From: Desulfobacteraceae bacterium 4572_123
Lineage (GTDB): Bacteria; Desulfobacterota; Desulfobacteria; Desulfobacterales; 4572-123
Reading direction: 5' to 3'
Assembly: GCA_002084545.1 (NCBI GenBank)
Contig: NBLJ01000008.1
Coordinates: 1 to 34,742, forward strand
DNA: 34,742 bases
Numbering within the stretch: position 1 is the first letter of the stretch; each line of letters opens with the position of its first letter. The notes under the pieces are model-generated. The model made no database searches. It worked only from the letters and a program-made list of their open reading frames with translations, and was not told the DNA's origin. Below, in pieces: positions 6,976 to 15,343 of this stretch. A program made the translations under genes and the position numbers.

Positions 6976-8773
6976 ATGATACAAATAACATTGCCCGATG
7001 GAAGCATTAAATCATTTGACAACACCATTACCGGCTATGATGTGGCCATGAGTATTTCCGAAGGCCTGGCACGCAACTGTGTGGCCATGGAACTGGACAG
7101 CTCTCTGGTGGATTTAAAAACGGTTATTGAGCAGGATGCTGCTGTTCGTCTGATCACGGCCAAGGATCCCGAAGCCCTTGAAATCATGCGTCATACCACG
7201 GCCCATGTCATGGCCCAAGCCATATCGAGGATTTATAAAAATGCAGCTGCCCGTCAAGCGCCGGGAAGTATCCAAAGCCGAGGCCCTGGCCTTTTATAAG
7301 GATGAACCTTATAAGGTGGAGATGATTTCCGAACTTGACGACGGGACCATCTCTTTTTACGAACAGGGAGAGTTTACCGATCTGTGTCGCGGACCGCATC
7401 TGCCCCATACCGGCTTTATCAAGGCTTTTAAATTGATGAAGGTTTCCGGAGCCTACTGGCGGGCGGATCAGACCAGGGCACAGCTCCAGAGAATTTACGG
7501 TACGGCCTATTTCAACAAAAAAGAGCTTTCCGCCTACCTGATATTTTTAGAAGAGGCCCGAAAGCGTAATCATCGCAAGATCGGTGCGGCCCTGGATCTG
7601 TTCAGCTTTCATGAGGAAGCTCCCGGCATGGCCTTTTTTCATGCAAAAGGAATGGAAATCTGGAATGAACTGCTGAAATACTGGCGTTTTGAACATCGTG
7701 CGGCCGGTTATGTAGAGACTCAGACCCCCATCATGTTAAACCGGGATCTCTGGGAGAGGAGCGGGCACTGGGCCAATTACCGGGAGAATATGTACACCTC
7801 CAGTATTGATGATGTCGACTATGCCATCAAGCCCATGAATTGTCCCGGCGGTATGCTGCTGTACGGTATGCAGCCCCATTCATACAGGGAATTGCCCATT
7901 CGTGCCGGTGAAATCGGGCTGGTCCACCGGCATGAATTGAGCGGAGTGCTGTCCGGCCTGTTCAGAGTGCGGTCCTTTCACCAGGATGATGCCCATATTT
8001 TCATGCAGCCCCATCAGATCCAGGAAGAAATTCTGGGTGTTTTAAAACTTGCCGACAAGATCTACAGCACCTTTGGCCTGGGGTTTGACCTCGAGCTTTC
8101 CACTCGGCCGAAAAAATCTATTGGAACGGATGAACAGTGGGACACGGCCACCAGCGGTCTACGGGCGGCCCTTGAGTCCTATGGTCGGGAATATCGCATA
8201 AACGAGGGCGACGGGGCGTTTTACGGCCCCAAGATCGACCTGCATATCAAAGATGCCCTTGGCCGGACCTGGCAGTGCGGAACCGTTCAACTGGATATGT
8301 CGTTGCCTGAACGGTTTGATTTAACTTATGTGGCCAAAGATAATGAAAAGCGCCGGCCCATCATGATTCATCGCGTTATTTTCGGTTCCATTGAAAGATT
8401 CCTGGGGATTTTGATCGAACATTTTGCCGGAAAGTTTCCCCTGTGGATGGCACCGGTCCAGATGACCCTCCTGGCGATAAACGACGAACTTGCTTCGTAT
8501 GCCTTCCAGGTTAAAAAAGAGTTTGAAGACAAGGGACTGCGGGTGATCGTTGATGACCGCACCGAAAGCCTGAACAGGAAAATCAGGGAGGCCCAGATTC
8601 AGAACATCCCGCTGATTCTCACCATAGGTGCCAAAGAAAAAGAATCGGGTAACCTTGCCGTGAGAACCCTGGACGGCAAGGTAAAATACGGAATTTCTCA
8701 TGATATGTTTCTGGATGCGGTACTGGAAAATATTCACGGACGAAAACTGGAACTGGATATTTTTCAGGAGTAG
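6976..8773 (+). pseudogene. thrS: Threonyl-tRNA synthetase gene with internal out-of-frame deletion
   Basis: Codons from 6976 give a TGS domain and the start of the editing domain, including the zinc-type motif HTTAH, up to RIYKNA (7243-7245); the frame then runs into a stop at 7299. From 7247 the +1 frame continues LPVKRREVSKAEAL through the complete catalytic core (MNCPGGM, HRHELSG, HQDDAH) and the anticodon-binding domain. ThrRS normally has about 40 residues between these points (VTIGP...YYDF... region), and 90 + 508 + 40 gives the usual length of about 640. So roughly 120-125 nt seem lost at GCAGCTGC (7243-7250). A single-copy thrS is essential, so this may be an assembly error, a decayed second copy, or a real defect. 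No infC follows, unlike many bacteria. Confidence 0.85.
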
Positions 8774-8815
8774 GGGCGAACTTTGTGTTCGTACTGTCTA
8801 TCAATTTAGAGACAC

Positions 8816-8846
8816 CACCAACAAATATTTAATATTCAAGTTGGTG
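8816..8846. repeat. Hairpin downstream of thrS
   Basis: CACCAAC (8816-8822) and GTTGGTG (8840-8846) form a 7-bp stem around an AT-rich 17-nt loop, between thrS and the VanZ-like gene. There is no T-run directly after it, so termination is possible but not demonstrated. Confidence 0.35.
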
Positions 8847-8872
8847 CGATAATTTTGAAAAGCTGAATTCAT

Positions 8873-9259
8873 ATGAAGCGGTCTTTACAATATTTTTTTT
8901 ATTACTGGTTTCCCGTCGGATTGTATGGCCTTTTGATATTTTTACTCTCCTCCGGGCCGATTCCCGAAGGCGGGCCGGAGTTTTTTCAGGCCGATAAAGT
9001 AGCACATTTTTTCATTTTTGCCGGGCTGGGGGCTCTTTGCCTGCGCACGCTGAATACTACTGCCCTGGGAAATAAAGTTTTGGCCGTTTTATTGCTAAGC
9101 ATGGTGCTGTCATCGGGATACGGGATCAGTGACGAAATCCACCAGTATTTTATACCATCTCGAAATTCAGATATTTTAGATGCCCTTGCCGATATCTGTG
9201 GAAGTATCGCCGGTGTACTGGTCTACTGGCGAATTTTTATCTTTCGACGCGGGAACTAA
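8873..9259 (+). CDS. VanZ-like family membrane protein
   Basis: A 128-residue protein with about four hydrophobic segments (roughly 10-27, 43-61, 69-87, 106-123). The conserved VanZ-family signature SDEIHQYFIPSR followed by DALADICGS is present. VanZ gives low-level teicoplanin resistance in enterococci, but the wider family is mostly uncharacterised and this does not imply resistance. The acidic and histidine residues of DKVAHFF and SDEIHQ are typical of the family. It is followed by a strong terminator. Position downstream of thrS is probably incidental. Confidence 0.88.
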   Translation: MKRSLQYFFYYWFPVGLYGLLIFLLSSGPIPEGGPEFFQADKVAHFFIFAGLGALCLRTLNTTALGNKVLAVLLLSMVLSSGYGISDEIHQYFIPSRNSDILDALADICGSIAGVLVYWRIFIFRRGN

Positions 9260-9262
9260 AAC

Positions 9263-9302
9263 AAAAAACCCCGAGCTGATTATTTTCAGACCGGGGTTTT
9301 TT
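9263..9302. terminator. Bidirectional Rho-independent terminator
   Basis: AAAAAACCCCG (9263-9273) pairs perfectly with CGGGGTTTTTT (9292-9302), and an inner CTGA/TCAG pairing shortens the loop. T-runs result on both strands, so it can end the VanZ-like transcript (+) and the metVF-hdr operon (-). Confidence 0.92.
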
Positions 9303-9325
9303 GTGGAACGGTTTTTTTGTAATCC

Positions 9326-10654
9326 TCACATCATGGATGACTCGGGATGAAATACATCCACATCCTTGAGGTCATCTCCCAGGTATTCGCGTTCATTGGG
9401 CCCCAGAATGCCGAGACTCAGGCAGATCAACGTCCAGAGATGTACCACCGGATAATTTCCGCCGTAATGCTCGCTCAGTTCATGGATCTGGGCATGGCAG
9501 TTATGACAGGCGGCGATGCAGTAGTCGGCCCCGGTAGCCTTGATCTGCTGGTCTTTGAGGCGGCCGTATTCCAGGCGCTGTTCTTTAAAACCGGACTGCA
9601 GGAAACCGCCGCCGCCGCCGCAGCAGAAATTGTTGGATCTATTGGGGGTCATATCGACAAAGTTTTCTTCGCCGACAATGGATTTGACCACAAAACGCAG
9701 ATCTTCGGCAACGGGATCACCATAACTTTTGCGAATGATCTGGCAGGGATCCTGCACAGTGAATTTGATCTTGCGATCCTTGTTCCAGTCAGAGTTGACT
9801 TTGAGTTTGCCCTCGCGAATCCACTGGGCATAATATTGATAAATGCTCTTTACAACTACTTTATGTTCGATGTTGAATCTTTTCAGTCCTTCCAGGACTG
9901 AGTAGGTGACGTGCCCTCACTCCGTATTGAGATAGGTTGTGCACCCCAGGGCATCCGCATGTCTCACCGACATGCTGGTGGTTTTTTCCCAGCTTTCATC
10001 ATCGGCCAGGAACATACAGTAATTTTCACCACCCCATCCCTTGCTGCCGTATGTCCAGTCCGCGCCCACCAGGTGCAGGATTTTCCACAGGGGCACCATC
10101 TCGTCGGGTTCGGTTACCGGTTCACGGGAATTCTGGTTCAAGAAGAACTCGGCCCCCTCTTTGTCAATGGGTGCCTTCATGTCGGCGAATTCAGGCTGGG
10201 CCTCCTGGTATTCCTCCAGCACGTCTCCCACGACAAAATCAAAGTCCTCGGGTGATGCACCCATGGCGCTGCAGCTATCGTTCATCAGGGCCGCATCGCA
10301 TGACCCAAGTATTCCTTTGGGTCGTTTTTCCCGGGGCCATGCGGCCCGGGCCTCGTGGACCAGTCTGGGGATGTTGATCTCCATGGGGCAGACACGCATG
10401 CAGCGCTGACACAAGGTGCACATCCAGACCCACGGGGTGCTGGTGATTTCTTCATCCATTCCAAGGGCCGCCATGCGTAAAAATTTTCTGGGGTCCATGC
10501 CCTCAAGACCGGTTGCCGGGCAGCCCGAGGAACATGCTCCGCAGGTGAGGCAGAGGTTCAGGTTCCCGCCTTCAGGCAACATTTCCCGGACCTTGTCCAT
10601 AAAAATGCTTTTCTTTTTTCCGCCAAGTTTAATTGCTTCCTCAGCCATATTCAT
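9326..10654 (-). CDS. HdrC-HdrB-like iron-sulfur fusion protein, probable selenoprotein (Sec246)
   Basis: Read through an in-frame TGA (9917-9919), this is a 442-residue soluble protein. The N-terminal HdrC-like part has two [4Fe-4S] motifs, CLTCGACSSGCP and CTLCQRCMRVCP (about 34-90). The C-terminal HdrB/CCG part has the sequence TE-U-GHVTYSVL, then DPC-x39-CC(GGGGG)-x37-CHNC. The ECGH position normally has a Cys cluster ligand, and here it is Sec. The frame and family similarity continue unbroken on both sides of the TGA. A perfect 6-bp hairpin lies 16 nt downstream. There are no membrane segments, unlike QmoC. GGAGG precedes two ATGs (10654 and 10648); the second has the better spacing. 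It is the last gene of the metV-metF-QmoA-QmoB-like operon, and it likely carries the terminal electron-transfer or disulfide/ferredoxin-reducing site. Confidence 0.88.
9884..9900 (-). promoter_or_regulatory. Bacterial SECIS element of the HdrCB-like selenoprotein
   Basis: On the minus strand, CAGTCC-TGGAA-GGACTG starts 16 nt after the TGA. It has a perfect 6-bp stem and a 5-nt loop with G at its second position. This fits the usual bacterial SECIS rule: apical stem-loop roughly 16-37 nt past UGA with a G near the start of the loop, the SelB binding site. Recognition by SelB is inferred. Confidence 0.8.
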
Positions 10655-10667
10655 AATCCTCCATAAT

Positions 10668-12254
10668 TTATTTTAAAGGACTAGGTCCCAGTTCTTTTAA
10701 AGTTTTTTCCATATCCGCCATAATGGATGAAAATTCACTGCCCATATTGGATGCCAGGGTCACGAACTGCAGCCTCTCGGTCTCAAACCCTGTTTCCGTC
10801 ATCATCCGATGGGCATCGGCCACACGCCACTTAGCATATGTGTTGCCCTGCTCGGATTTGCAGTTACCGGCATGGCAGGCCATGACTATAACCCCGTCGG
10901 CACCTTCCACAAAGGCGTTCATGATAAAATCAATGTCGATCTTACCGGCGCATGGAACCTCTATCATATGCAGACCGGCAGGCAGCGTCATTTTGAATTC
11001 GGAGGCCATTTCAGCAGCTTCCAAGGCTGAGTTCCGGCAGCAGAAAGCAACGATATTCGGTTCATCGCTTTTGGCGACAACGCTTTCTTTTACAGCCTTT
11101 TGCATCTCCTCATCTTTGAAGTCTCCCAGCTGGATTGCGTCCATGGGGCACTCGCTGGCACAGATGCCGCAACCCTGGCAGGCCACCGGCGAGATAATTG
11201 CGCGGTTATCCCAGTAAATGGCGCCATGCGGGCAACAGCGGTAGCAGGTCAGACAGATGACGCATTTGTCGCGATCCACGACTGCCTGATCCTTTGCCGC
11301 GGTTCGTTTGCCGTTCCCTAAAAGGTTTTCGACTTCGAGGGCAACGTTTCCCGCATCGGCCAGGGCAGCGGACAGGCCGCATGTCTGGCGGGCCGATCCG
11401 ATGACAAAGATGCCCTCACGATTGGAAAGTACCGGAAAACGATGCACGTTGTTTTTCTGCAATAATCCCAGGGGGCCCGTGTGGATTCTGAGTATTTCCG
11501 CCAGCCCTTCGTTGAGGTCGTCGGGAAGGATTGCCTCCTCTACCACAATAAGGTCAGGAGAAAGATCCATGGACCGGCGCAGAACCGGGTCTTCGAAGGT
11601 AACGGTTAAATCGGCCCCGTCCTGGGTAATTTCCGGCGGTGTCTCAAGTTTGAAGTAGGTGCCACCGTTGTCCCGAACCTCTTTATAGAGGCGGTCCAGA
11701 CCATCAGCGGCCACTTTGATATTGTTGACATATACGTATACCGTGCATTCCTGCTCCTGAAGGATCAGGGCGCTGTTGAGTATCCGTTCCAGAGCCAGGG
11801 GATTGCTTTCGCGGTAAAAACCCGTGACAAAGGCAACTGTTTTTTTATCGAAGTCGTCGGCATTGGAGCCAAGGGATGCCTCTAATTCCGACTGGGCCAC
11901 CACGTTGTCTGCAAGAGTCAGGCTGTAATCCTCATTCAGCGGCTCATAGCAGGCATCGGTGGCAACAACGATTGCGCCGACCTTTCGTTCAATGATTTCT
12001 CCCTTTTTTTCAAGGCGGGCTGTGAAGTCGCCGGGAATTCCCCTGTTGTCTACCAGGCAGGTTCCGGTGAGCACTTCAAACGATGTATCTTCGGGCGTGA
12101 TGGTGTCGGTTTTTTCAACCAGGGTAACCTTGTAGCCGCTTTCCGTAATTTCAGCACCGGCTTTTAATCCGGTGGGACCGCCGCCGATAACCAGTACATC
12201 GGTGTTAATGGTGATCTCTTCCATTTCTACAGTGGGTTTTGTTTCAGTATTCAT
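10668..12254 (-). CDS. QmoB-like flavoprotein (HdrA-type FAD domain, two [4Fe-4S], MvhD domain)
   Basis: A 528-residue protein. The N-terminal FAD-binding Rossmann motif is DVLVIGGGPTGLKAG (about 19-33). Two ferredoxin clusters follow, CVICLTCYRCCP (about 331-342) and CQGCGICASECP (about 359-370). The C-terminal MvhD-type domain (about 390-528) has EVPCAGKID and ADGVIVMACHAGNC. This HdrA-MvhD architecture is that of QmoB and some acetogen/archaeal HdrA fusions. It probably relays electrons between the flavin of the QmoA-like partner, MetFV and the HdrCB subunit. Its ATG overlaps the upstream stop (ATGA), and AGGGAGG gives a strong site, so translation is coupled. The HdrCB gene starts 13 nt downstream. 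It is unlikely to be the sulfate-reduction QmoB itself, as no apr genes or membrane QmoC are adjacent. Confidence 0.88.
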   Translation of the reverse strand: MNTETKPTVEMEEITINTDVLVIGGGPTGLKAGAEITESGYKVTLVEKTDTITPEDTSFEVLTGTCLVDNRGIPGDFTARLEKKGEIIERKVGAIVVATDACYEPLNEDYSLTLADNVVAQSELEASLGSNADDFDKKTVAFVTGFYRESNPLALERILNSALILQEQECTVYVYVNNIKVAADGLDRLYKEVRDNGGTYFKLETPPEITQDGADLTVTFEDPVLRRSMDLSPDLIVVEEAILPDDLNEGLAEILRIHTGPLGLLQKNNVHRFPVLSNREGIFVIGSARQTCGLSAALADAGNVALEVENLLGNGKRTAAKDQAVVDRDKCVICLTCYRCCPHGAIYWDNRAIISPVACQGCGICASECPMDAIQLGDFKDEEMQKAVKESVVAKSDEPNIVAFCCRNSALEAAEMASEFKMTLPAGLHMIEVPCAGKIDIDFIMNAFVEGADGVIVMACHAGNCKSEQGNTYAKWRVADAHRMMTETGFETERLQFVTLASNMGSEFSSIMADMEKTLKELGPSPLK

Positions 12255-13432
12255 TTGGCCTCCCTTACGAATCTGATTGCTTCACGGGCTGCCTGCCCTG
12301 CGTGCGCCATTGAAACGTCTATGGTTTTAGGACCTTGAGCCGTACCGGCGATAAAAATACCCTCTTTTACGGTCAGAGTCGGGCTGAGTATGTCCGAAGC
12401 CTGAAAGAACCCGTCTTCGTCAAGTTCTAAGCCAAGAATTTCGGTAAGCTGTTTGTTGTCAGCTCCCGGTGTAATACCGATGGAAAGGACAACCAGATCA
12501 AAAATGTCTTCTGTCGGTTTACCCTCGTCGTCCATGAATCGGGTTTGTATTTTATCATCCTCGGTTTTATACATATCCACCGGGATAGTTCTGATAAAAT
12601 TCAGGTTTTCCCTGCATTTTTCATAAAAGACGGAGTAGTCTTTGCCGGTATTCTGGATATCCATGTAAAATATCGTGATATCCATGTCCGGATATTTGTA
12701 TTTCAACGCTTCGGCCGATCTGAGTGCGTAGGGGCAGCATGCCTGGGAACACCATAGATTACCAAGGCGTTCATCGCGGCTGCCCACACACTGAATAAAG
12801 GCAACTTTTTCCGGCACGCGCTTGTCCGAGGGGCAAAAAAGTCCGCCGTGGACCCGTTTGCATCGTTCAAGATCCATTCCCGTGATGACATTGTCAAAGA
12901 TGCCGTAATTATAGGTGGGCTTTTTTTCCGCGGGAAACGGCTGAAAACCGCTGGCCAGGATAATCGCGTCAGCGGCCAGGTTTTCCGTTTTGCCGGTTTT
13001 TTCCGGATCAAGTTGCCCTTTGGCATCGTAAAACATGGCGTTATGTCTGGAATACCCCCGGGCCGCAGCACAGCCAATGGGGTCTGTTTCATAGGCATCC
13101 GCGCATTTTTCGCCGTTTGGGTTGGTGATATCGCCGGCTTTGAGGGAAATTTCGAATTGCCCGTTTTGATTGACCTTTTCAACCTGTGTGCCCAGATGGA
13201 CCGTGATCAAAGGTTCATTAACTACATTTTTAAGCATTGCTTCCACCGAACATGCGCCACACTGCCGGCATTCATCCGTTGCCTTGCAGGAGTACTGGAT
13301 TGCATGTCCACCCAGAAAATCCGCTTTTTCCACTATATCCACAGCTATGTTTTTGCGGGCCATCTCCCAGGCTGCCGTAAGGCCGGCAATACCACCGCCG
13401 ATGACTATGACTTTTTTTTGTTTTTTATCCAA
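12251..13432 (-). CDS. QmoA/HdrA-like FAD and [4Fe-4S] flavoprotein
   Basis: A 393-residue protein. FAD motif VIVIGGGIAGLTAAWEM (8-24) is followed by HdrA's conserved cluster near the flavin, here C49 and C55-x2-C58-x2-C61, and by the HdrA signature IQCVGSRDE...CSQACC near 217-235. Cys is kept in CSQACC, the place where some HdrA selenoproteins carry Sec. A C-terminal FAD-binding half (GIFIAGTAQGPKTI) completes it. It resembles QmoA, the HdrA homologue that lacks extra ferredoxin domains. The start is TTG at 13432, supported by AAGGAG seven bases upstream; no ATG is better placed. It overlaps the QmoB-like gene by 4 bp and follows metF by 94 bp. It is the likely site of flavin-based electron splitting in this complex, an inference from HdrA. 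Confidence 0.88.
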   Translation of the reverse strand: MDKKQKKVIVIGGGIAGLTAAWEMARKNIAVDIVEKADFLGGHAIQYSCKATDECRQCGACSVEAMLKNVVNEPLITVHLGTQVEKVNQNGQFEISLKAGDITNPNGEKCADAYETDPIGCAAARGYSRHNAMFYDAKGQLDPEKTGKTENLAADAIILASGFQPFPAEKKPTYNYGIFDNVITGMDLERCKRVHGGLFCPSDKRVPEKVAFIQCVGSRDERLGNLWCSQACCPYALRSAEALKYKYPDMDITIFYMDIQNTGKDYSVFYEKCRENLNFIRTIPVDMYKTEDDKIQTRFMDDEGKPTEDIFDLVVLSIGITPGADNKQLTEILGLELDEDGFFQASDILSPTLTVKEGIFIAGTAQGPKTIDVSMAHAGQAAREAIRFVREAK

Positions 13433-13526
13433 TTGCCAACTCCTTGTTGAATTCTAATAGTGAAAATCAATCGTTAAAAGTACACAGAAAGGGCCGGTAT
13501 GGCACCAAAACCCTGCCGTTTAACTT

Positions 13527-14453
13527 TTAATCCACCTGAGGTCTGGGGAGGACTTTGGCCCGTTCCGCAATTTCAGGAACTTTGTGCTCCCATTCGATCG
13601 CCATGAGATGCACACCGGCGACCCCCTTCATCTCTTTGAATTCCTCAATTTGCTCGCAGGCTATTTTGATGCCTTCATCGGCTACTTTTTTCTTATCAAC
13701 ACCCTGTAACCGTTTGATGATTTCATCTGGGACATCCATTCCCGGTACCTTTTTTTTCATGTAGCGGGCCATACCGATACTCTTCATTGGTGTGATGCCG
13801 GCAAGGATATAGACCTTCTCAGTCAGCCCCATGTCATTGGCCTGCTTGACCCATTCGCGCATTTTTACCATGTTGTAGATACACTGGGTCTGGACGAAAT
13901 CCGCTCCGGCGGCAACTTTTTTGGCCAGGCGGTAAACGCGCCATTCAAAAGGGTCGGCAAAGGGATTGGCAGCCGCCCCGATGAACATTTCAGGTGGTGT
14001 GTCGATATCCGCGCCGCCTAAAAATTTGCCCTCGTCGCGCATTTTTTTGGTCATGCCGATGAGCTGGACGGAGTCGATATCAAAAACACCCTTTGACTGG
14101 GGGTGATCTCCAAACTGCTGATGATCTCCGGAAAGGCACAGCATATTGCGGATGCCGTGGGCATGGGCTCCAAGGATGTCGGCCTGCATGGCAAGGCGAT
14201 TTCGGTCGCGGCATACCATTTGATAGTTGGGTTCGAGCCCTTCCTGGATTGCGATCAGTGAGGCGGCCCAACTGGACATGCGTACCATGGCCGTCTGGTT
14301 GTCCGTGATGTTTACCGAGTCCACCATTCCTTTCAGATAGGCGGCTTTTTTTCTGACAGCGTCGACATTTGCCCCACGCGGAGGCCCAAGCTCTCCGGTG
14401 AATGCAAAATGCCCGGCTTCAAGAATTTTTTGAAGGTTACTTCCTGAGTTCAT
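13527..14453 (-). CDS. metF: 5,10-methylenetetrahydrofolate reductase
   Basis: A 308-residue TIM-barrel flavoprotein of the MetF family. The characteristic segments are FTGELGPPRG near the start (catalytic Glu region), the VNITDNQ segment, LCLSGDH (about 106-112), and ADFVQTQCIYN (about 186-196). It interconverts methylene-THF and methyl-THF. In an anaerobe this is the last redox step of the Wood-Ljungdahl methyl branch, running either way. It lies between metV (46 bp upstream) and the QmoA-like gene in one minus-strand run, so it probably works as MetFV within an Hdr/Qmo complex rather than as the NADH-dependent biosynthetic type. GGGAG lies upstream of the ATG. Confidence 0.95.
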   Translation of the reverse strand: MNSGSNLQKILEAGHFAFTGELGPPRGANVDAVRKKAAYLKGMVDSVNITDNQTAMVRMSSWAASLIAIQEGLEPNYQMVCRDRNRLAMQADILGAHAHGIRNMLCLSGDHQQFGDHPQSKGVFDIDSVQLIGMTKKMRDEGKFLGGADIDTPPEMFIGAAANPFADPFEWRVYRLAKKVAAGADFVQTQCIYNMVKMREWVKQANDMGLTEKVYILAGITPMKSIGMARYMKKKVPGMDVPDEIIKRLQGVDKKKVADEGIKIACEQIEEFKEMKGVAGVHLMAIEWEHKVPEIAERAKVLPRPQVD

Positions 14454-14499
14454 TGTTATGATCTCCCTTTCTATTTTTAACTAATATTAAGTATTGATA

Positions 14500-15171
14500 T
14501 CAAGCCTTTTGACGTTCTTTATATCCCGGCTGAATAACCGTTCGGGGAGTTTGATTGCGCCAGTCCGCAGGTGGAAAGATGGAGGTGATATTGCTCAATC
14601 GGTCCTGTTTTGCCAGCCTTTCATAAATCATGAACCACGCACAGGGTTGATCCGTGTTAATTTCGCAGCTTCCCTGATTCGTACCGCCGCAGGGACCATT
14701 GAAAAGGCCCTTGGCACACATGGTTACAGGGCAGATACCCGCGGTTCTATCCAGAACGCAGTCGCCGCAGCCGCGGCACCTTTCTTCATACCATCCCACG
14801 TCTTTGTTGACGCCGATAAATGCGGTGTTAACCGCGGGAAGTACAGGTATTTCAGGGTATCGTTCGGCCAGAAACTGGATGCCGGCACCGCAGGCCATGG
14901 ACAGCAGCGCGTCATATTCACCAACGGTGTCTTCCAGTTCGTCAAGAAATTCCATGTCGCACTGACGTTCCAGCGTTACCGCGCCAAGCTCAATGGGGTT
15001 GTTGTCCAGCTTGCGGGCCATTTTGAGTTCGGCATTGAGTATGCCTACTTCTTTTTCGCCGCCTGCCAGACATACCGCGACACATGTGCCGCAGCCCAGG
15101 GTAAGGACTTTTGAATAGCCCTTGACCATAGCTTTGATTTCTTCAAAAGGTTTTCTTTCCGCAACTATCAT
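14500..15171 (-). CDS. metV: MetV, Fe-S/zinc partner subunit of methylenetetrahydrofolate reductase
   Basis: A 223-residue cysteine-rich protein with CGTCVAVC (about 27-34), CRGCGDC (about 132-138) and CPVTMCAKGLFNGPCGG (about 145-162). This matches the MTHFR C-terminal-domain family that in acetogens is MetV, the partner of MetF that carries Fe-S clusters and links MetF to Hdr subunits. It is first in the operon, and AGGAGG four bases before ATG gives a very strong start. The 172-bp divergent gap to the DUF89 gene should hold the operon promoter; a TTGACA on this strand (15309-15304) is a candidate -35, but the -10 is unclear. Confidence 0.92.
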   Translation of the reverse strand: MIVAERKPFEEIKAMVKGYSKVLTLGCGTCVAVCLAGGEKEVGILNAELKMARKLDNNPIELGAVTLERQCDMEFLDELEDTVGEYDALLSMACGAGIQFLAERYPEIPVLPAVNTAFIGVNKDVGWYEERCRGCGDCVLDRTAGICPVTMCAKGLFNGPCGGTNQGSCEINTDQPCAWFMIYERLAKQDRLSNITSIFPPADWRNQTPRTVIQPGYKERQKA

Positions 15172-15343
15172 GTATCCTCCTGTTTTCCATCGGTTTTTTT
15201 TATTGATTCTTTACAGTCTGCGTTGACTTGAAAATATGTACCGGAATTAATTTCATATCCATAATTTTAAATAACGAATATACATGACAAATATAATAAG
15301 ATGTGTCAAGTAGTCTGAGATAAAAATATTTTGAAAGGCAATT

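Noticed and set aside
7178-7246. An independent start for the second half of thrS at 7178
   Set aside because: The first 20 or so codons from 7178 are out of frame with ThrRS and only overlap the editing-domain codons of the 5' part; the real homology begins near 7247.
9347-9901. A 184-codon plus-strand open frame opposite the HdrCB-like gene
   Set aside because: It is antisense to a protein with clear Fe-S motifs; its sequence shows no family features, and the TGA in the other strand is explained by Sec.
9917-9919. A nonsense mutation splitting the HdrCB-like gene
   Set aside because: The frame is intact on both sides, the TGA replaces a Cys codon in a conserved motif, and a SECIS-like hairpin lies at the expected distance; the organism also encodes a second clear Sec protein (FdhA).
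10668-13432. Identification of the QmoA/QmoB-like pair as the sulfate-reduction Qmo complex
   Set aside because: No aprAB or sat genes are adjacent, no membrane QmoC is present, and the pair is tied to metVF and a soluble HdrCB-like gene.
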